Assembly (NCBI RefSeq): GCF_022012415.1
Contig: NZ_JAKLTR010000015.1
Coordinates: 124,001 to 188,000, forward strand
DNA from: Terrimonas ginsenosidimutans
GTDB lineage: Bacteria > Bacteroidota > Bacteroidia > Chitinophagales > Chitinophagaceae
Direction: 5' to 3'
DNA length: 64,000 nucleotides
Positions within the stretch are counted from its first letter, which is position 1. Each line of letters opens with the position of its first letter. Below the pieces are notes generated by a model. It was given only the letters and a program-made list of their open reading frames with translations, was not told where the DNA came from and did not search any database. Position numbers and translations under genes: made by a program. This document shows positions 19,699-27,595 of the stretch, piece after piece.

Positions 19699-20334
19699 TT
19701 ATTTTGAGATCGTGATCGTCTGTTTTTTGGCAGCTTTACGGGGCTTGCCATTTGTTCCGAGTAATGGCTGCATCCTTGGTGCTGTAAGCGTGATCCTTTC
19801 TTTTACCTGCTGGGCGATAAATGAATTTTCGGGAGCTACATTCACATTGTTTACTCCTATCTGCCCATCCACACCGATCTCATAATCGATCAATATAGAA
19901 TAAGTTCCGTCTTTTACCTTTTTAGAACCAGCCAGATCTGTCCTTAAAGTAGTAGTAAATTCATCGATATAATTTTTCCACAGCTCATTATTATCCTTCG
20001 GCTTAACTGGCACCGGATTGCCCGCGGAATCGACAGCAGGGGTCGCAGAGCCGGAAGAGCCGGCCGCAACCGGGGTTCCATCCTGCTGAATGGCCGTGGT
20101 AACAATATTACCCGACGCGTCCAGTGAGGCTGTCACCACCTGTGCCGGCGGTTCAACAACCGGAGCTGGCTTTTTGCGTGTGGTCGTATCGATCTTCGTT
20201 GAAAGATCTTCACCTTTTCTAACCACAGAACCTGTGTCCGATTTTAACTTCCCTGCGAACAGAGTTTCTTTTAACGACTGAGCTTTCACTGACATCGTCG
20301 TGGCCAATAATGCCAGAACAAGAAGTGATTTCAT
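19699..20334 (-). CDS. Secreted protein with Pro/Ala/Gly-rich linker and TonB-like C-terminal domain
   Basis: A 211-residue protein starting MKSLLVLALLATTMSVKAQ, a typical signal peptide; the ATG at 20334 is chosen for that reason. A low-complexity linker (residues about 50-110, rich in Pro, Val, Ala, Gly, Ser) leads to a compact domain containing GTYSILIDYEIGVDGQIG and ENSFIAQQVKERI, reminiscent of a TonB C-terminal fold. Without a transmembrane anchor it is unlikely to be a full TonB. Probably periplasmic. Confidence 0.75.
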   Translation of the reverse strand: MKSLLVLALLATTMSVKAQSLKETLFAGKLKSDTGSVVRKGEDLSTKIDTTTRKKPAPVVEPPAQVVTASLDASGNIVTTAIQQDGTPVAAGSSGSATPAVDSAGNPVPVKPKDNNELWKNYIDEFTTTLRTDLAGSKKVKDGTYSILIDYEIGVDGQIGVNNVNVAPENSFIAQQVKERITLTAPRMQPLLGTNGKPRKAAKKQTITISK

Positions 20335-20688
20335 AACAGTAAAATATTTGAGATAAACAAAACCGTCTGATGATGCTGAAGACATGCAATTTACATCAAT
20401 CATCAGTCCAATTTCACCCAATTTAAGCGGAAAGATGTTAGCGTCTTCATAATAACTCCAAGCAACAAACAAAAGGCCCTGATTAGCTACAAGTTAAGGA
20501 AGATATCTCAAATATAGAGGCAAATAAACAACAACTGTCACCCTGCTTTAAGTAAAACTGCAGATGATGATAGTTAATAGTGTATTCAACAGGAAAAAGT
20601 GCAAACAACCTCAGATTCTTGTTATACCTGCGACTGAAACACGGCCATCGGTTCCCCGGCGCTGAGCCGGGGGCGATGGGTCAATTCA
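20335..20688. other. Intergenic with one GC-rich hairpin
   Basis: 354 bp upstream of the 20334 gene. The only structure seen is a two-tier inverted repeat at 20645-20679 (CCATCG...CCCCGGC-loop-GCCGGGG...CGATGG), placed just after the minus-strand lipoprotein gene ending at 20689. It has no T-run, so a terminator role is possible but not shown. No gene is supported. Confidence 0.5.
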
Positions 20689-21603
20689 TCAGGGTACTGG
20701 AGCAACAGGAGCGTCTTTGACACCAACGGGCCAAATGCCGGGTGTGGGCACGCTGACCCCTTTGTTAGAACCCCTCATTTTATTATCTGAACCAAAGTAA
20801 TAGAGCGGCCAGCCTTTATAGGTAAGCTGCTTCTTTCCAAACACGGTGATCGAACCGAAAAGATTTTTATCAAGCGTCGACGGGACCACCACTTTATCGG
20901 TCTCATACATCGGCCAGATAGCATTGTTAGAAAGATCGGCGGCAGTAAATTTGTTCTTATTGGAACTGTCCTTGCTAAATGTGTAGATGGTAGCTCCTTT
21001 CGCATCCGTGAAGTAAAGCGTCTTACCGGTACCCTCAGCGTAAGCGCTTGTATAGTTCTTTCCATCATTTCCAACCAACTGTGCATTTAACAGGCGGATG
21101 GTATAGTCAGGCTTGGCAACATGCCAGAAGCCGCCGATGCCTTCACCCCTGTTCTCGCCAGGCCCTTCAGCAGTATTGGTACCTCCAACCGCCGGTGCAT
21201 AATAGTAAAGCGGCCAGCCTTTATAAGTGGTCTGCTTCGCGCCTCCGGCTGTTGTGACGGTCCCAAAATCAGCAAGATCCAAACCGGAAGAGAGAAGCGA
21301 TTGTGTCAGATCATCTCCTGCATAAAATATGGACCACACTGACGCACAACCTCCGGTACAATTGTTTGCGCCATTAACGTCGTTTGCAAAACTATATAAT
21401 GTATGATTGGTTTTGTCGGTAATGACCGTTCCCAGTACGGCGTCAGTTCTTAGCTGTACTAGAGCTTCTGCAGCAGGAGGATCGTTATCGTCATCGCTGC
21501 ACGATGAAAGAAATAGAGCAGGCAGAATTGATATGAAAAGGGCAAAGAGCGGCCATGGACTTTTGCTGTGCAAAAAAGCCCGGCCATGAACTGGAGTCAT
21601 CAT
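20689..21603 (-). CDS. Lipoprotein with two COG4315-type secreted repeats
   Basis: A 304-residue protein. An N-terminal signal ends in a lipobox (LFLSSC followed by Ser-Asp-Asp-Asp), so it is lipidated, and the acidic residues after Cys fit surface export in Bacteroidota. Two related units follow. Each has a LY[ST]F segment and a [QL]TYKGWPLYYF segment; the first also has CTGGCASVW. These are hallmarks of the 'secreted repeat of unknown function' family (Lipoprotein_15, COG4315). The second unit lacks the Cys pair. Function is not established. Two adjacent ATGs at 21603 and 21600 are possible. Confidence 0.85.
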   Translation of the reverse strand: MMTPVHGRAFLHSKSPWPLFALFISILPALFLSSCSDDDNDPPAAEALVQLRTDAVLGTVITDKTNHTLYSFANDVNGANNCTGGCASVWSIFYAGDDLTQSLLSSGLDLADFGTVTTAGGAKQTTYKGWPLYYYAPAVGGTNTAEGPGENRGEGIGGFWHVAKPDYTIRLLNAQLVGNDGKNYTSAYAEGTGKTLYFTDAKGATIYTFSKDSSNKNKFTAADLSNNAIWPMYETDKVVVPSTLDKNLFGSITVFGKKQLTYKGWPLYYFGSDNKMRGSNKGVSVPTPGIWPVGVKDAPVAPVP

Positions 21604-21969
21604 GGTTAGAGTTTTAACATTAGTAAAATAAAAGGCGGTGTTTAATCATATCGACAGAGTTCGTTGAATAGTTGCCTCACCCTTTTTTAGATCAACAAAC
21701 AGCTGTCTGACATTACCGGCCTTTTAAAGCGTTTGGGAACCGGAGGACCTCTGCCCTAAATCCATTGTCTTTGGCACTATCGAGCCGTTATCCCACCTTA
21801 CGGAACAAGCCCTGGGCATAAGATCTGGCACCACAAACACTTTTGCTCGCGTAGTAGGACCGCCGCGACGCAACGAAACATAGTGTATGCTTAGGCTGTT
21901 TGCTGGATCTGCTACGATCGTTGCAGCATCGTATTCCTCCCGCGTGAATTGTAGTCGATATCTTAATGA

Positions 21970-22128
21970 CTTTACCATTGGAAAGGTGACCTCAATCATT
22001 TGACTGAAGAACAAAATGTAGCAATAGAGGAGCAGCTTAAACGATCTGAAATAGATAGAAACAACGTAAAAATCAAAGCCAGGCAACATATACATTTCCC
22101 CATGAAAAAGATAGTGCTACCGGAATAG
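21970..22128 (+). pseudogene. Short protein-like remnant ending at a terminator
   Basis: This frame opens directly after a stop (21967-21969) and ends at TAG 22126-22128. It reads LTEEQNVAIEEQLKRSEID and ends MKKIVLPE. It has no usable ATG before the helix-rich part and looks like the C-terminal piece of a small alpha-helical protein, vaguely antitoxin-like in composition. A hairpin with a T-run follows 15 bp later, as expected of a former gene end. It could also be a small gene with a non-ATG start. Confidence 0.3.
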
Positions 22129-22142
22129 ACCTTACTGCGAAA

Positions 22143-22170
22143 GCCCTGCATAAGCAGGGCTAATTTTTTC
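22143..22170 (+). terminator. Rho-independent terminator
   Basis: GCCCTGC - ATAA - GCAGGGC followed by TAATTTTTT. A good intrinsic terminator for plus-strand transcription, although no intact upstream plus-strand gene is recognised. Confidence 0.65.
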
Positions 22171-22861
22171 AGGGCTACAAAGGGTACGGATCAAATAAAA
22201 GACTATCGACCAGGATCTTTCGATAGATATTGGATCTTCAAAGATTGCTTATGACTACAAAGTAACAGCTTTGACAGACCGTAGCCAATCGTCGCAATTA
22301 TGAACGATTTGTCAGTGATTAACGACGCCGGATAAGGTCAGCCGCCAGGGATATATGAGGGCGTGTGAGTTATGCATGTGAACATTACAGGTGAAGGCCG
22401 CCATCGCGGGATGTGCTGCTTTCTGTCTTCCCGACCGGCCCGGATCTTTGGTCATATGCCTGCCCCCCAGACCAGACCGTTCAGGCCATTCATCTACAAC
22501 CTGCAGGGACGAGCCTGGCTTCAAATTACTTATTGTCATTGGGCAGGAAGCGCAGCTTTTCATGCAGGAAGTTGAATAAGTGAGGCGGCAGATGAGATTT
22601 TCCTAAGGTGGCAACGAGGAGAGTCGTAGTTAGATTACGCACTACCATATTTGAGAATTTTCTCTCATCCCGCTCGCAGCGTGCGACGCATTTTACAGCG
22701 CAATCGCAAAAAGCACTATCAGAAGCGTCTATTGAATCCGCTTCCAGTAGTGCGCACAACCATTCTCATCCGTAGCCTGTACGTTTGTTCTCCTCTAAAC
22801 TTTTTATTGATCTATCCTTTATCCCTCTCTCATTTTTCCCCTTTTTACTTGTTCACAAATA

Positions 22862-22922
22862 ATAAAAAAAACACCGCCCTTTCCAGGACTGACCTCCTCC
22901 ACCAGTCCTGAAAATGACGGTG
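22862..22922 (-). terminator. Two-tier hairpin with T-run on the minus strand
   Basis: An inner stem (CAGGACTG/CAGTCCTG) and an outer stem (CACCG/CGGTG) are followed on the minus strand by a run of about eight T. It would end minus-strand transcripts coming from the tRNA-Leu side, or could be the 3' end of a small RNA. Confidence 0.4.
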
Positions 22923-22978
22923 AATTTTAAGAATTCTCTGCTGTAAATATCGGGCTGACACGGAGGTGAAACCAAGGG

Positions 22979-23098
22979 ATGAACACCATATCTCAAGTGA
23001 AAATGACGACAAAAAATCCGGGAAAACATCTCTCTGATCCGTTGAAAAAAACCTCGGGCATTACCGGATCATATCGTCCCCGCGATCAGCGAGCCTGA
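22979..23098 (+). CDS. Possible 39-aa small protein
   Basis: ATG at 22979, stop at 23096-23098. The peptide is basic (begins MNTISQVKMTTKN, ends YRPRDQRA). A purine-rich GGAGG lies about 14 bp upstream and AAGGG directly precedes the ATG. The stop falls inside a plus-strand intrinsic terminator (23082-23110), which fits a dedicated mini-gene ending. No family is recognised and the coding signal is weak at this length. Confidence 0.3.
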   Translation: MNTISQVKMTTKNPGKHLSDPLKKTSGITGSYRPRDQRA

Positions 23099-23110
23099 TC
23101 GCTTTTATTT
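23082..23110 (+). terminator. Rho-independent terminator
   Basis: GCGATCAG - CGAGC - CTGATCGC followed by TTTTATTT. A clear plus-strand terminator, implying a transcript in the 22.9-23.1 kb interval. Confidence 0.65.
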
Positions 23111-23132
23111 CCAGGTGTAGCATACCCGGCAC

Positions 23133-23176
23133 AAAAAACCCTCGCAAATTTGATCTCCAAATTGTGCGAGGGTTTT
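23133..23176 (-). terminator. tRNA-Leu(GAG) terminator hairpin
   Basis: The arms AAAACCCTCGC.. and ..GCGAGGGTTTT, extended by AATTTG/CAAATT, lie immediately downstream of the minus-strand tRNA. The minus-strand T-run comes from the A-run at 23133-23138. Confidence 0.7.
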
Positions 23177-23179
23177 AGG

Positions 23180-23263
23180 TGCCCAAGACTGGATTCGAAC
23201 CAGCACGCCGTTTCCAGCGCTACCACCTCAAGGTAGTGCGTCTACCAATTTCGCCACCTGGGC
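23180..23263 (-). tRNA. tRNA-Leu, anticodon GAG
   Basis: An 84-nt cloverleaf on the minus strand. The acceptor stem GCCCAGG/CTTGGGC pairs with one GU. The anticodon loop is TTGAGGT within the CTACC/GGTAG stem. A long variable arm is typical of class II tRNA-Leu, and the TTCGAAT loop is present. The 3' CCA is not encoded. A terminator hairpin follows directly. Confidence 0.95.
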
Positions 23264-23323
23264 TGCTAAGAGGGATGCAAATATAGGGAACACCGACGAA
23301 AATTCGCCAAATAAGTAAGCAAA

Positions 23324-24478
23324 TTATACCACTCGATTTAAAATAACGCGGAATGTTGTGCCTTTACCGATCTCAGATTGCTTTACAAAGATCTCCCCCT
23401 TGTGATATTGTGAAATGATCCGCTTTGAGAGGCTGAGACCCAAGCCCCACCCCCGCTTTTTGGTTGTAAAGCCCGGTTTGAATACGTTGTTGATATGCTG
23501 ATTCGAGATCCCCTTACCCGTATCTGTTACATCTATTACGATCTGCTGCTTTTCCTCCAGCAGGCTCACATGGATCGCCCCCTTACCTTCCATCGCATCC
23601 AGCGCATTCTTTAACAGGTTCTCGATCACCCAGTCGAACAACGGAGGAGATACAAGTGCGAAAATTTGCTCATGACCATGTGTGTCAATAGAAAAACTGA
23701 CTTTCCCCGGGGCACGCTTCCGGATATACTCCACCATCGTTTTTACCTGCGTCACAAGATCTGTTTTTTCCAGCTGCGGCGTACTCCCGATCTTTCCAAA
23801 ACGGTCGGATACCAACCGAAGGCGGTTCACATCTTTTGCCAACTCCGTTACGATACTCTCATTTCCCGGCTGCTCCTTCATTACTTCCACCCATCCCTCA
23901 AGTGAGGAAACAGGCGTGCCAAGCTGATGCGCTGTTTCTTTGGCCATACCAGCCCAAACCTGGTTTTGTACAGACTGATAACTGCTGCGCAACGCCAGTA
24001 CTGTAACGATAATGAAAAGCCCCACGATCAACAATTGCACGATCGGATAATATCTCACTTCGTTCAACAGGCTTGTATGGCCGAAATAATAGCGGTTCAC
24101 CTGCGTTGAATCAACCGGATCTGTATAAATGATAGGCTGGTTGATCCCTTTGAGTGTTGCGAGCTTTCTCTTCAGATATGATACATCAGATAAGACCCGC
24201 GAAGAATCTAAATTCACATAAGCGATTATGCTGTCACGCTCATCTGTTTCTATGATCGGAATATCATGATTATCTGAAATGATCTTAAAAGGAAGCCTCG
24301 TGTCAGAAATATTTGGATTGAGCAACGACTTACCCGCCTCAACCCACTGTTCCACTTTCACCCGCTCTTCCCGGGCGATCTTGTTTGCGAGATACTGTGA
24401 ATAAAATATCGTTCCCGTTACAATACAGATCGCAATGGCCGCAAGTCCGGTCCGCCAGTTTAAAAGTTGCTGAAACAT
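23324..24478 (-). CDS. Membrane sensor histidine kinase
   Basis: A 384-residue kinase. One membrane helix near residues 10-28 and a second about 147-165 bracket a periplasmic sensor region of roughly 115 residues. DHp has H184 (ETAHQLGTPVSSL) and GHKL has NLLKNALDAM, DTGKGI and WGLGLSL. The HQLGTPVSSL H-box is typical of a Bacteroidota orphan kinase group. There is no adjacent response regulator, so its partner is elsewhere. Divergent from the GT2 gene. Confidence 0.9.
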   Translation of the reverse strand: MFQQLLNWRTGLAAIAICIVTGTIFYSQYLANKIAREERVKVEQWVEAGKSLLNPNISDTRLPFKIISDNHDIPIIETDERDSIIAYVNLDSSRVLSDVSYLKRKLATLKGINQPIIYTDPVDSTQVNRYYFGHTSLLNEVRYYPIVQLLIVGLFIIVTVLALRSSYQSVQNQVWAGMAKETAHQLGTPVSSLEGWVEVMKEQPGNESIVTELAKDVNRLRLVSDRFGKIGSTPQLEKTDLVTQVKTMVEYIRKRAPGKVSFSIDTHGHEQIFALVSPPLFDWVIENLLKNALDAMEGKGAIHVSLLEEKQQIVIDVTDTGKGISNQHINNVFKPGFTTKKRGWGLGLSLSKRIISQYHKGEIFVKQSEIGKGTTFRVILNRVV

Positions 24479-24608
24479 CCCCGAATTTAGGGGATATCAG
24501 GGAAACGATGTTCTCCCCGTCAGCCGAAGCTTCACCATACTAATGAAATTAAATCGCGGAGCCCGGCGGTATGCCACCGGTCATCGGCTATCGGTCCCGG
24601 AAATCACC

Positions 24609-24616
24609 TAATTTTG
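24609..24616 (+). promoter_or_regulatory. Bacteroidota -7 box (TAATTTTG)
   Basis: An exact TAnnTTTG match about 23 bp before the ATG of the GT2 gene, the usual spacing for a short leader. Confidence 0.55.
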
Positions 24617-24638
24617 ACCAAATTTTACCGCCCCTAAA

Positions 24639-25667
24639 ATGACTGCTTCTCACGTCGCAATTGTAATTCTGAACTGGAATGGTCGTGGTTTCCTTGAAAA
24701 ATTTCTGCCATCAGTATTGCAAACAACTTATAAGGATCATGAATTGATTGTAGCAGACAATGCTTCAACAGATGACTCCATTGCATTCCTCGAAAAAAAC
24801 TATCCATCCATCCGCATTATCCGGTTGAAAGAAAATTATGGTTTTGCGAAAGGATATAATGAAGCGCTGACACAGGTGAATGCGGATTATTATATGTTGT
24901 TGAACTCTGACGTTGAAGTTGAGCCTGACTGGCTTCAGCCAATGGTTCAACTGCTGGACCATAACAAAGAGATTGCTGCCTGCCAGCCAAAAGTTTTATC
25001 GTTCGATAATAAACAAATGTTTGAATACGCCGGTGCCGCCGGCGGATGGATCGATCATTACGGTTATCCATTTTCCAAAGGGCGTATATTCGAAACCTGT
25101 GAACAAGATCTTGGACAATACGATCAGCAGGAAAGTATTTTCTGGGCAACCGGTGCAGCACTATTTATAAGACCGCAGGTATTTCATGATATGAAAGGCT
25201 TTGATGAATACTTCTTTGCACACATGGAAGAAATCGATCTGTGCTGGAGGATCCAATTGGCGGGATATACAATATATAGTTGCCCGTCTTCTGTGGTTTA
25301 CCATGTGGGCGGAGGAACACTGCCGCAGGGAAATCCAAGAAAAACGTTTCTCAATTTCCGCAATAATCATATCATGTTATACAAGAACCTCGACTGGTGG
25401 TCAAAGGTTCGGGTGATCCCCTACCGATTTTGCCTGGACGGAATAAGTGGATGGAAGGGATTGATCAGCGGCAACAGCGCCTATCTGTTTGCCATCATTA
25501 AGGCACATTTTGCATTTCTTGGCTGGTTGTTTTTCCATCAGCGTAAAAGTGTTTTTCCGGCTGTAAGAACGGGAAAGCCACGCGGAGTATTGAATGGCAA
25601 CGTAGTGTGGCTGTATTTTGTCAAAAAGAAAACACGATTTTCTGAAATTGTTAGACAATCTTTATAG
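24639..25667 (+). CDS. Glycosyltransferase family 2
   Basis: A 342-residue GT-A fold enzyme. It opens VAIVILNWNGRGFLEKFLPS and has ADNASTDDS for nucleotide-sugar binding, then the DxD-type metal site in LLNSDVEVEPDW, WATGAALFI, and HMEEIDLCWR, which holds the catalytic acidic region. This pattern belongs to rhamnosyltransferase/GT2 enzymes (COG1216). The C-terminal tail is amphipathic and may associate with the membrane. Likely role: adding a sugar to a cell-surface glycan. Acceptor unknown. Confidence 0.9.
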   Translation: MTASHVAIVILNWNGRGFLEKFLPSVLQTTYKDHELIVADNASTDDSIAFLEKNYPSIRIIRLKENYGFAKGYNEALTQVNADYYMLLNSDVEVEPDWLQPMVQLLDHNKEIAACQPKVLSFDNKQMFEYAGAAGGWIDHYGYPFSKGRIFETCEQDLGQYDQQESIFWATGAALFIRPQVFHDMKGFDEYFFAHMEEIDLCWRIQLAGYTIYSCPSSVVYHVGGGTLPQGNPRKTFLNFRNNHIMLYKNLDWWSKVRVIPYRFCLDGISGWKGLISGNSAYLFAIIKAHFAFLGWLFFHQRKSVFPAVRTGKPRGVLNGNVVWLYFVKKKTRFSEIVRQSL

Positions 25668-25685
25668 TTTTTTATAACGAAACCT

Positions 25686-25693
25686 TATTTTTG
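25686..25693 (+). promoter_or_regulatory. Bacteroidota -7 box (TATTTTTG)
   Basis: An exact TAnnTTTG match 17 bp before the ATG of the 73-aa gene. Confidence 0.55.
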
Positions 25694-25710
25694 CGAACAC
25701 AAATTTTGTT

Positions 25711-25932
25711 ATGGCATCTATCAATCAGGAATACCAGCAAGAACTGAAAAAAGTGCAAGACAAAGACTTTACTCATAACTGGGTATCTTCTTCAGGGTTT
25801 CTTTTTTACCTGCAAATGTTTTGCATTCTGGCTTTTGTTTTAGGTGGCTGCTATAAGCTGTCAACTAAACGTTTTGAAAAACCTGAAGTAGTTGTTCAGG
25901 AAAGCACTTTGTACACGCCGAAGTACAAATAA
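25711..25932 (+). CDS. Small single-pass membrane protein, 73 aa
   Basis: A soluble, charged N-terminus (about 1-27, DFTHNWVSSSGF) is followed by one hydrophobic helix (FLFYLQMFCILAFVLGG) and a short charged C-terminal tail. There is no lipobox and no cleavable signal. Preceded by a good -7 box. I do not recognise the family. It lies upstream of the tRNA-Gly promoter. Confidence 0.7.
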   Translation: MASINQEYQQELKKVQDKDFTHNWVSSSGFLFYLQMFCILAFVLGGCYKLSTKRFEKPEVVVQESTLYTPKYK

Positions 25933-25950
25933 TTTTTCGAAAAAGTTTGT

Positions 25951-25978
25951 TTTGCAAAGTAGTTTACCCTTATCTTTG
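25951..25978 (+). promoter_or_regulatory. Promoter for tRNA-Gly/tRNA-Leu
   Basis: A TTTG (-33 region, 25951-25954) and an exact -7 box TATCTTTG (25971-25978). A start near 25985 would give a 5' leader of about 75 nt before tRNA-Gly. The leader contains small GC-rich inverted repeats (GGATGTGAATCC and TCCGGTAAAAAAATACCGGA). Confidence 0.65.
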
Positions 25979-26060
25979 CACCCCCAACAACGCAAAAGTT
26001 CTTTGATCCGGATGTGAATCCGGTAAAAAAATACCGGACGATAACTCCGGAATACGTTAA

Positions 26061-26133
<73 letters not shown>

Positions 26134-26135
26134 CT

Positions 26136-26170
26136 GATCCTCTCCGCCACAAGCAGAGAGGATTTTTTTT
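26136..26170 (+). terminator. Intrinsic terminator between the two tRNAs
   Basis: ATCCTCT / AGAGGAT stem followed by eight T. It ends just before tRNA-Leu, so either some read-through occurs or tRNA-Leu has its own promoter. Confidence 0.65.
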
Positions 26171-26183
26171 ATCTTCACCGTTC

Positions 26184-26269
26184 GCCCTGGTGGTGAAATT
26201 GGTAGACACGCAGGACTTAAAATCCTGTGGGCAGCAATGTCCGTATCGGTTCAAGTCCGATCCGGGGCA
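26184..26269 (+). tRNA. tRNA-Leu, anticodon UAA
   Basis: An 86-nt class II tRNA. Acceptor GCCCTGG/CCGGGGC (one GU), anticodon loop CTTAAAA in the CAGGA/TCCTG stem, long variable arm, T-loop TTCAAGT. CCA is not encoded. Confidence 0.95.
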
Positions 26270-26270
26270 C

Positions 26271-26308
26271 AAACAACAAAGCCAGTCAAATGACTGGCTT
26301 TGTTGTTT
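26271..26308 (+). terminator. tRNA-Leu terminator, 18-bp perfect stem
   Basis: The arms 26271-26288 and 26291-26308 (core AAAGCCAGTCA / TGACTGGCTTT) are perfectly complementary, with T-rich sequence at the right end. Confidence 0.8.
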
Positions 26309-26309
26309 C

Positions 26310-26634
26310 CGACTGTCAGCAACGCATAAGAATTTTCCAAAACAACAGTTACCAGGTAAATGACGTAACCTATCAGTGTTGTGGAGCGCACGATTTTAAT
26401 CCAATGTCGTTTAAGAAATCGTCCTACGCTAGCTCGATGGCAGATGACTGATGGCCGATGGCCGCGTTTGAATGGAAGCTATTGCTGCTAATTGGTATAG
26501 GGTATTGACACTAGTAGGTATATGCTTTTTCGGCCATCGGCCATCGAATGAACTTTCGGGAAAATCGAAGGTTGAAACTAATGTCATTCAGGTAAGTGTA
26601 GTGATCACTAAACGTATATGCATTTTTACCACCT
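26310..26634. other. Intergenic with facing GATGGCC-word repeats
   Basis: 325 bp with no supported gene. A perfect 15-bp inverted repeat, GATGGCCGATGGCCG at 26450-26464 and its complement at 26531-26545, encloses about 66 bp. The arms are built of a repeated 7-bp word, like the TTGACCG family near 40.6 kb. Confidence 0.6.
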
Positions 26635-27174
26635 TCAAACTCCGATCACCTTCTTAACCAGCCGTCCTATCGATTCCGAATCATTAAACAGATGCACGTT
26701 CTCCAACGCGATCCATCTCACCTCATTCGATTCCTCATTATGGGCCAACTGCTCCCTGTCCATTTTCGCAGAAAACAAAAATCTCACATCATAATGCTTA
26801 TGCTCCGGGACGTCTTTCCTTTCCGGAATTACATGAACATCCACATCCAGGACCGCACTACTCAATGGCGAAACGTCCAGACCGGTTTCTTCCAGTGCCT
26901 CTTTAGCAGCTACAGCCTGCACATCAGGATCTCCATCACAATGACCACCGGGCTGAAACCACCGGTTGAGCTTTTTATGGTGCATCAGCAGCGCATGCGT
27001 CCGCTCAGGATTCACGATCCACGCAGAACCCGTAACATGGCCAACTAATAACTCGCGGCTAAAACAATTCTCATGAGCTTTCACAAACGCAATCGTCTCT
27101 CTCAACATTTCCTGTTCCGCAATATCAACCGTATTGTACTCAGATAAAAGATCCAATAAAACTGAACGACTCAT
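26635..27174 (-). CDS. Nudix hydrolase family protein
   Basis: A 179-residue protein. The ATG at 27174 is chosen because GGAGATATT precedes it as a good ribosome site, while an upstream ATG lacks one. The Nudix box is recognisable as GGHCDGDPDVQAVAAKEAL followed by EETGLDV. It deviates at two positions: the first Glu is not at its usual place and the usual Arg-Glu reads Lys-Glu. The EE-x-G end is intact. WFQPGGHCDGD resembles a subgroup of uncharacterised Bacteroidota Nudix proteins. Substrate, and even catalysis, uncertain. Confidence 0.85.
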   Translation of the reverse strand: MSRSVLLDLLSEYNTVDIAEQEMLRETIAFVKAHENCFSRELLVGHVTGSAWIVNPERTHALLMHHKKLNRWFQPGGHCDGDPDVQAVAAKEALEETGLDVSPLSSAVLDVDVHVIPERKDVPEHKHYDVRFLFSAKMDREQLAHNEESNEVRWIALENVHLFNDSESIGRLVKKVIGV

Positions 27175-27319
27175 AATATCTCCATAAATGAAACCCTGAC
27201 CAGGCCCGGGCATGATGAATGGCAAAAATCGTAAATAATGATGAGTTCTTTTTTAGTCAGCGCATCAACTCATCCACAACAGACTCACATTTTCTCCGCC
27301 CTACCACACTGCCTCCAGA

Positions 27320-27354
27320 GAAAAAAGAAGGTTGCATTTGACCGCAACCTTCTT
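27320..27354 (-). terminator. Intrinsic terminator of the 28607-27381 operon
   Basis: AAGAAGGTTGC / GCAACCTTCTT stem. On the minus strand it is followed by a T-run from the A-run at about 27320-27326. Confidence 0.75.
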
Positions 27355-27380
27355 ATCACCATTTAACTATAAATCAACCC

Positions 27381-27578
27381 TCACTTCCTTTTTTGGAGAT
27401 GCTTATCAAACAGGTCAAAAACCATCGTCGAGAACACGCCAACAGACGCGATCAGCAATAATATCCTCCCTCCGGAATTTCTTCCCTGCATAAAAACCAT
27501 CATACCACCCCAGAAAGCGATCAGCGCGCAGAGTGCATATCGCAACACCTTCCACCAGGAAAATAACTTATACCTCAT
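27381..27578 (-). CDS. Small two-helix membrane protein, 65 aa
   Basis: The ATG at 27578 lies 17 bp after the stop of the Cys-rich lipoprotein gene. Two hydrophobic helices (YALCALIAFWGGMMVFM and ILLLIASVGVFSTMVF) are joined by a short polar loop (QGRNSGGR), and the C-terminus is basic (KHLQKRK). An upstream in-frame start would overlap the lipoprotein gene and is less likely. Last gene of a three-gene operon. In the bacteriocin reading of the operon it would be a candidate immunity or transport helper, but that is speculative. Confidence 0.65.
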   Translation of the reverse strand: MRYKLFSWWKVLRYALCALIAFWGGMMVFMQGRNSGGRILLLIASVGVFSTMVFDLFDKHLQKRK

Positions 27579-27595
27579 ACTTTTGCTGGTCTGGA

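Larger units (their letters stand above)
21604..22978. other. Gene-poor stretch
   Basis: About 1.4 kb without a convincing intact gene. It contains a short protein-like remnant (21970-22128), a hairpin with T-run (22143-22170) and a minus-strand terminator-like hairpin (22862-22922). Remaining open frames on both strands have shadow-like composition. The rest shows no repeats, tRNA or mobile-element features that I can support. Confidence 0.5.

Noticed and set aside
19699-20334. Gene product as a true TonB protein
   Set aside because: It has a cleavable signal peptide and no N-terminal membrane anchor, so energy transduction from ExbBD is unlikely.
21724-22095. 123-codon minus-strand open frame
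   Set aside because: Mixed composition, no recognisable domain, overlaps a more protein-like plus-strand tail and a terminator. I could not support it as a gene.
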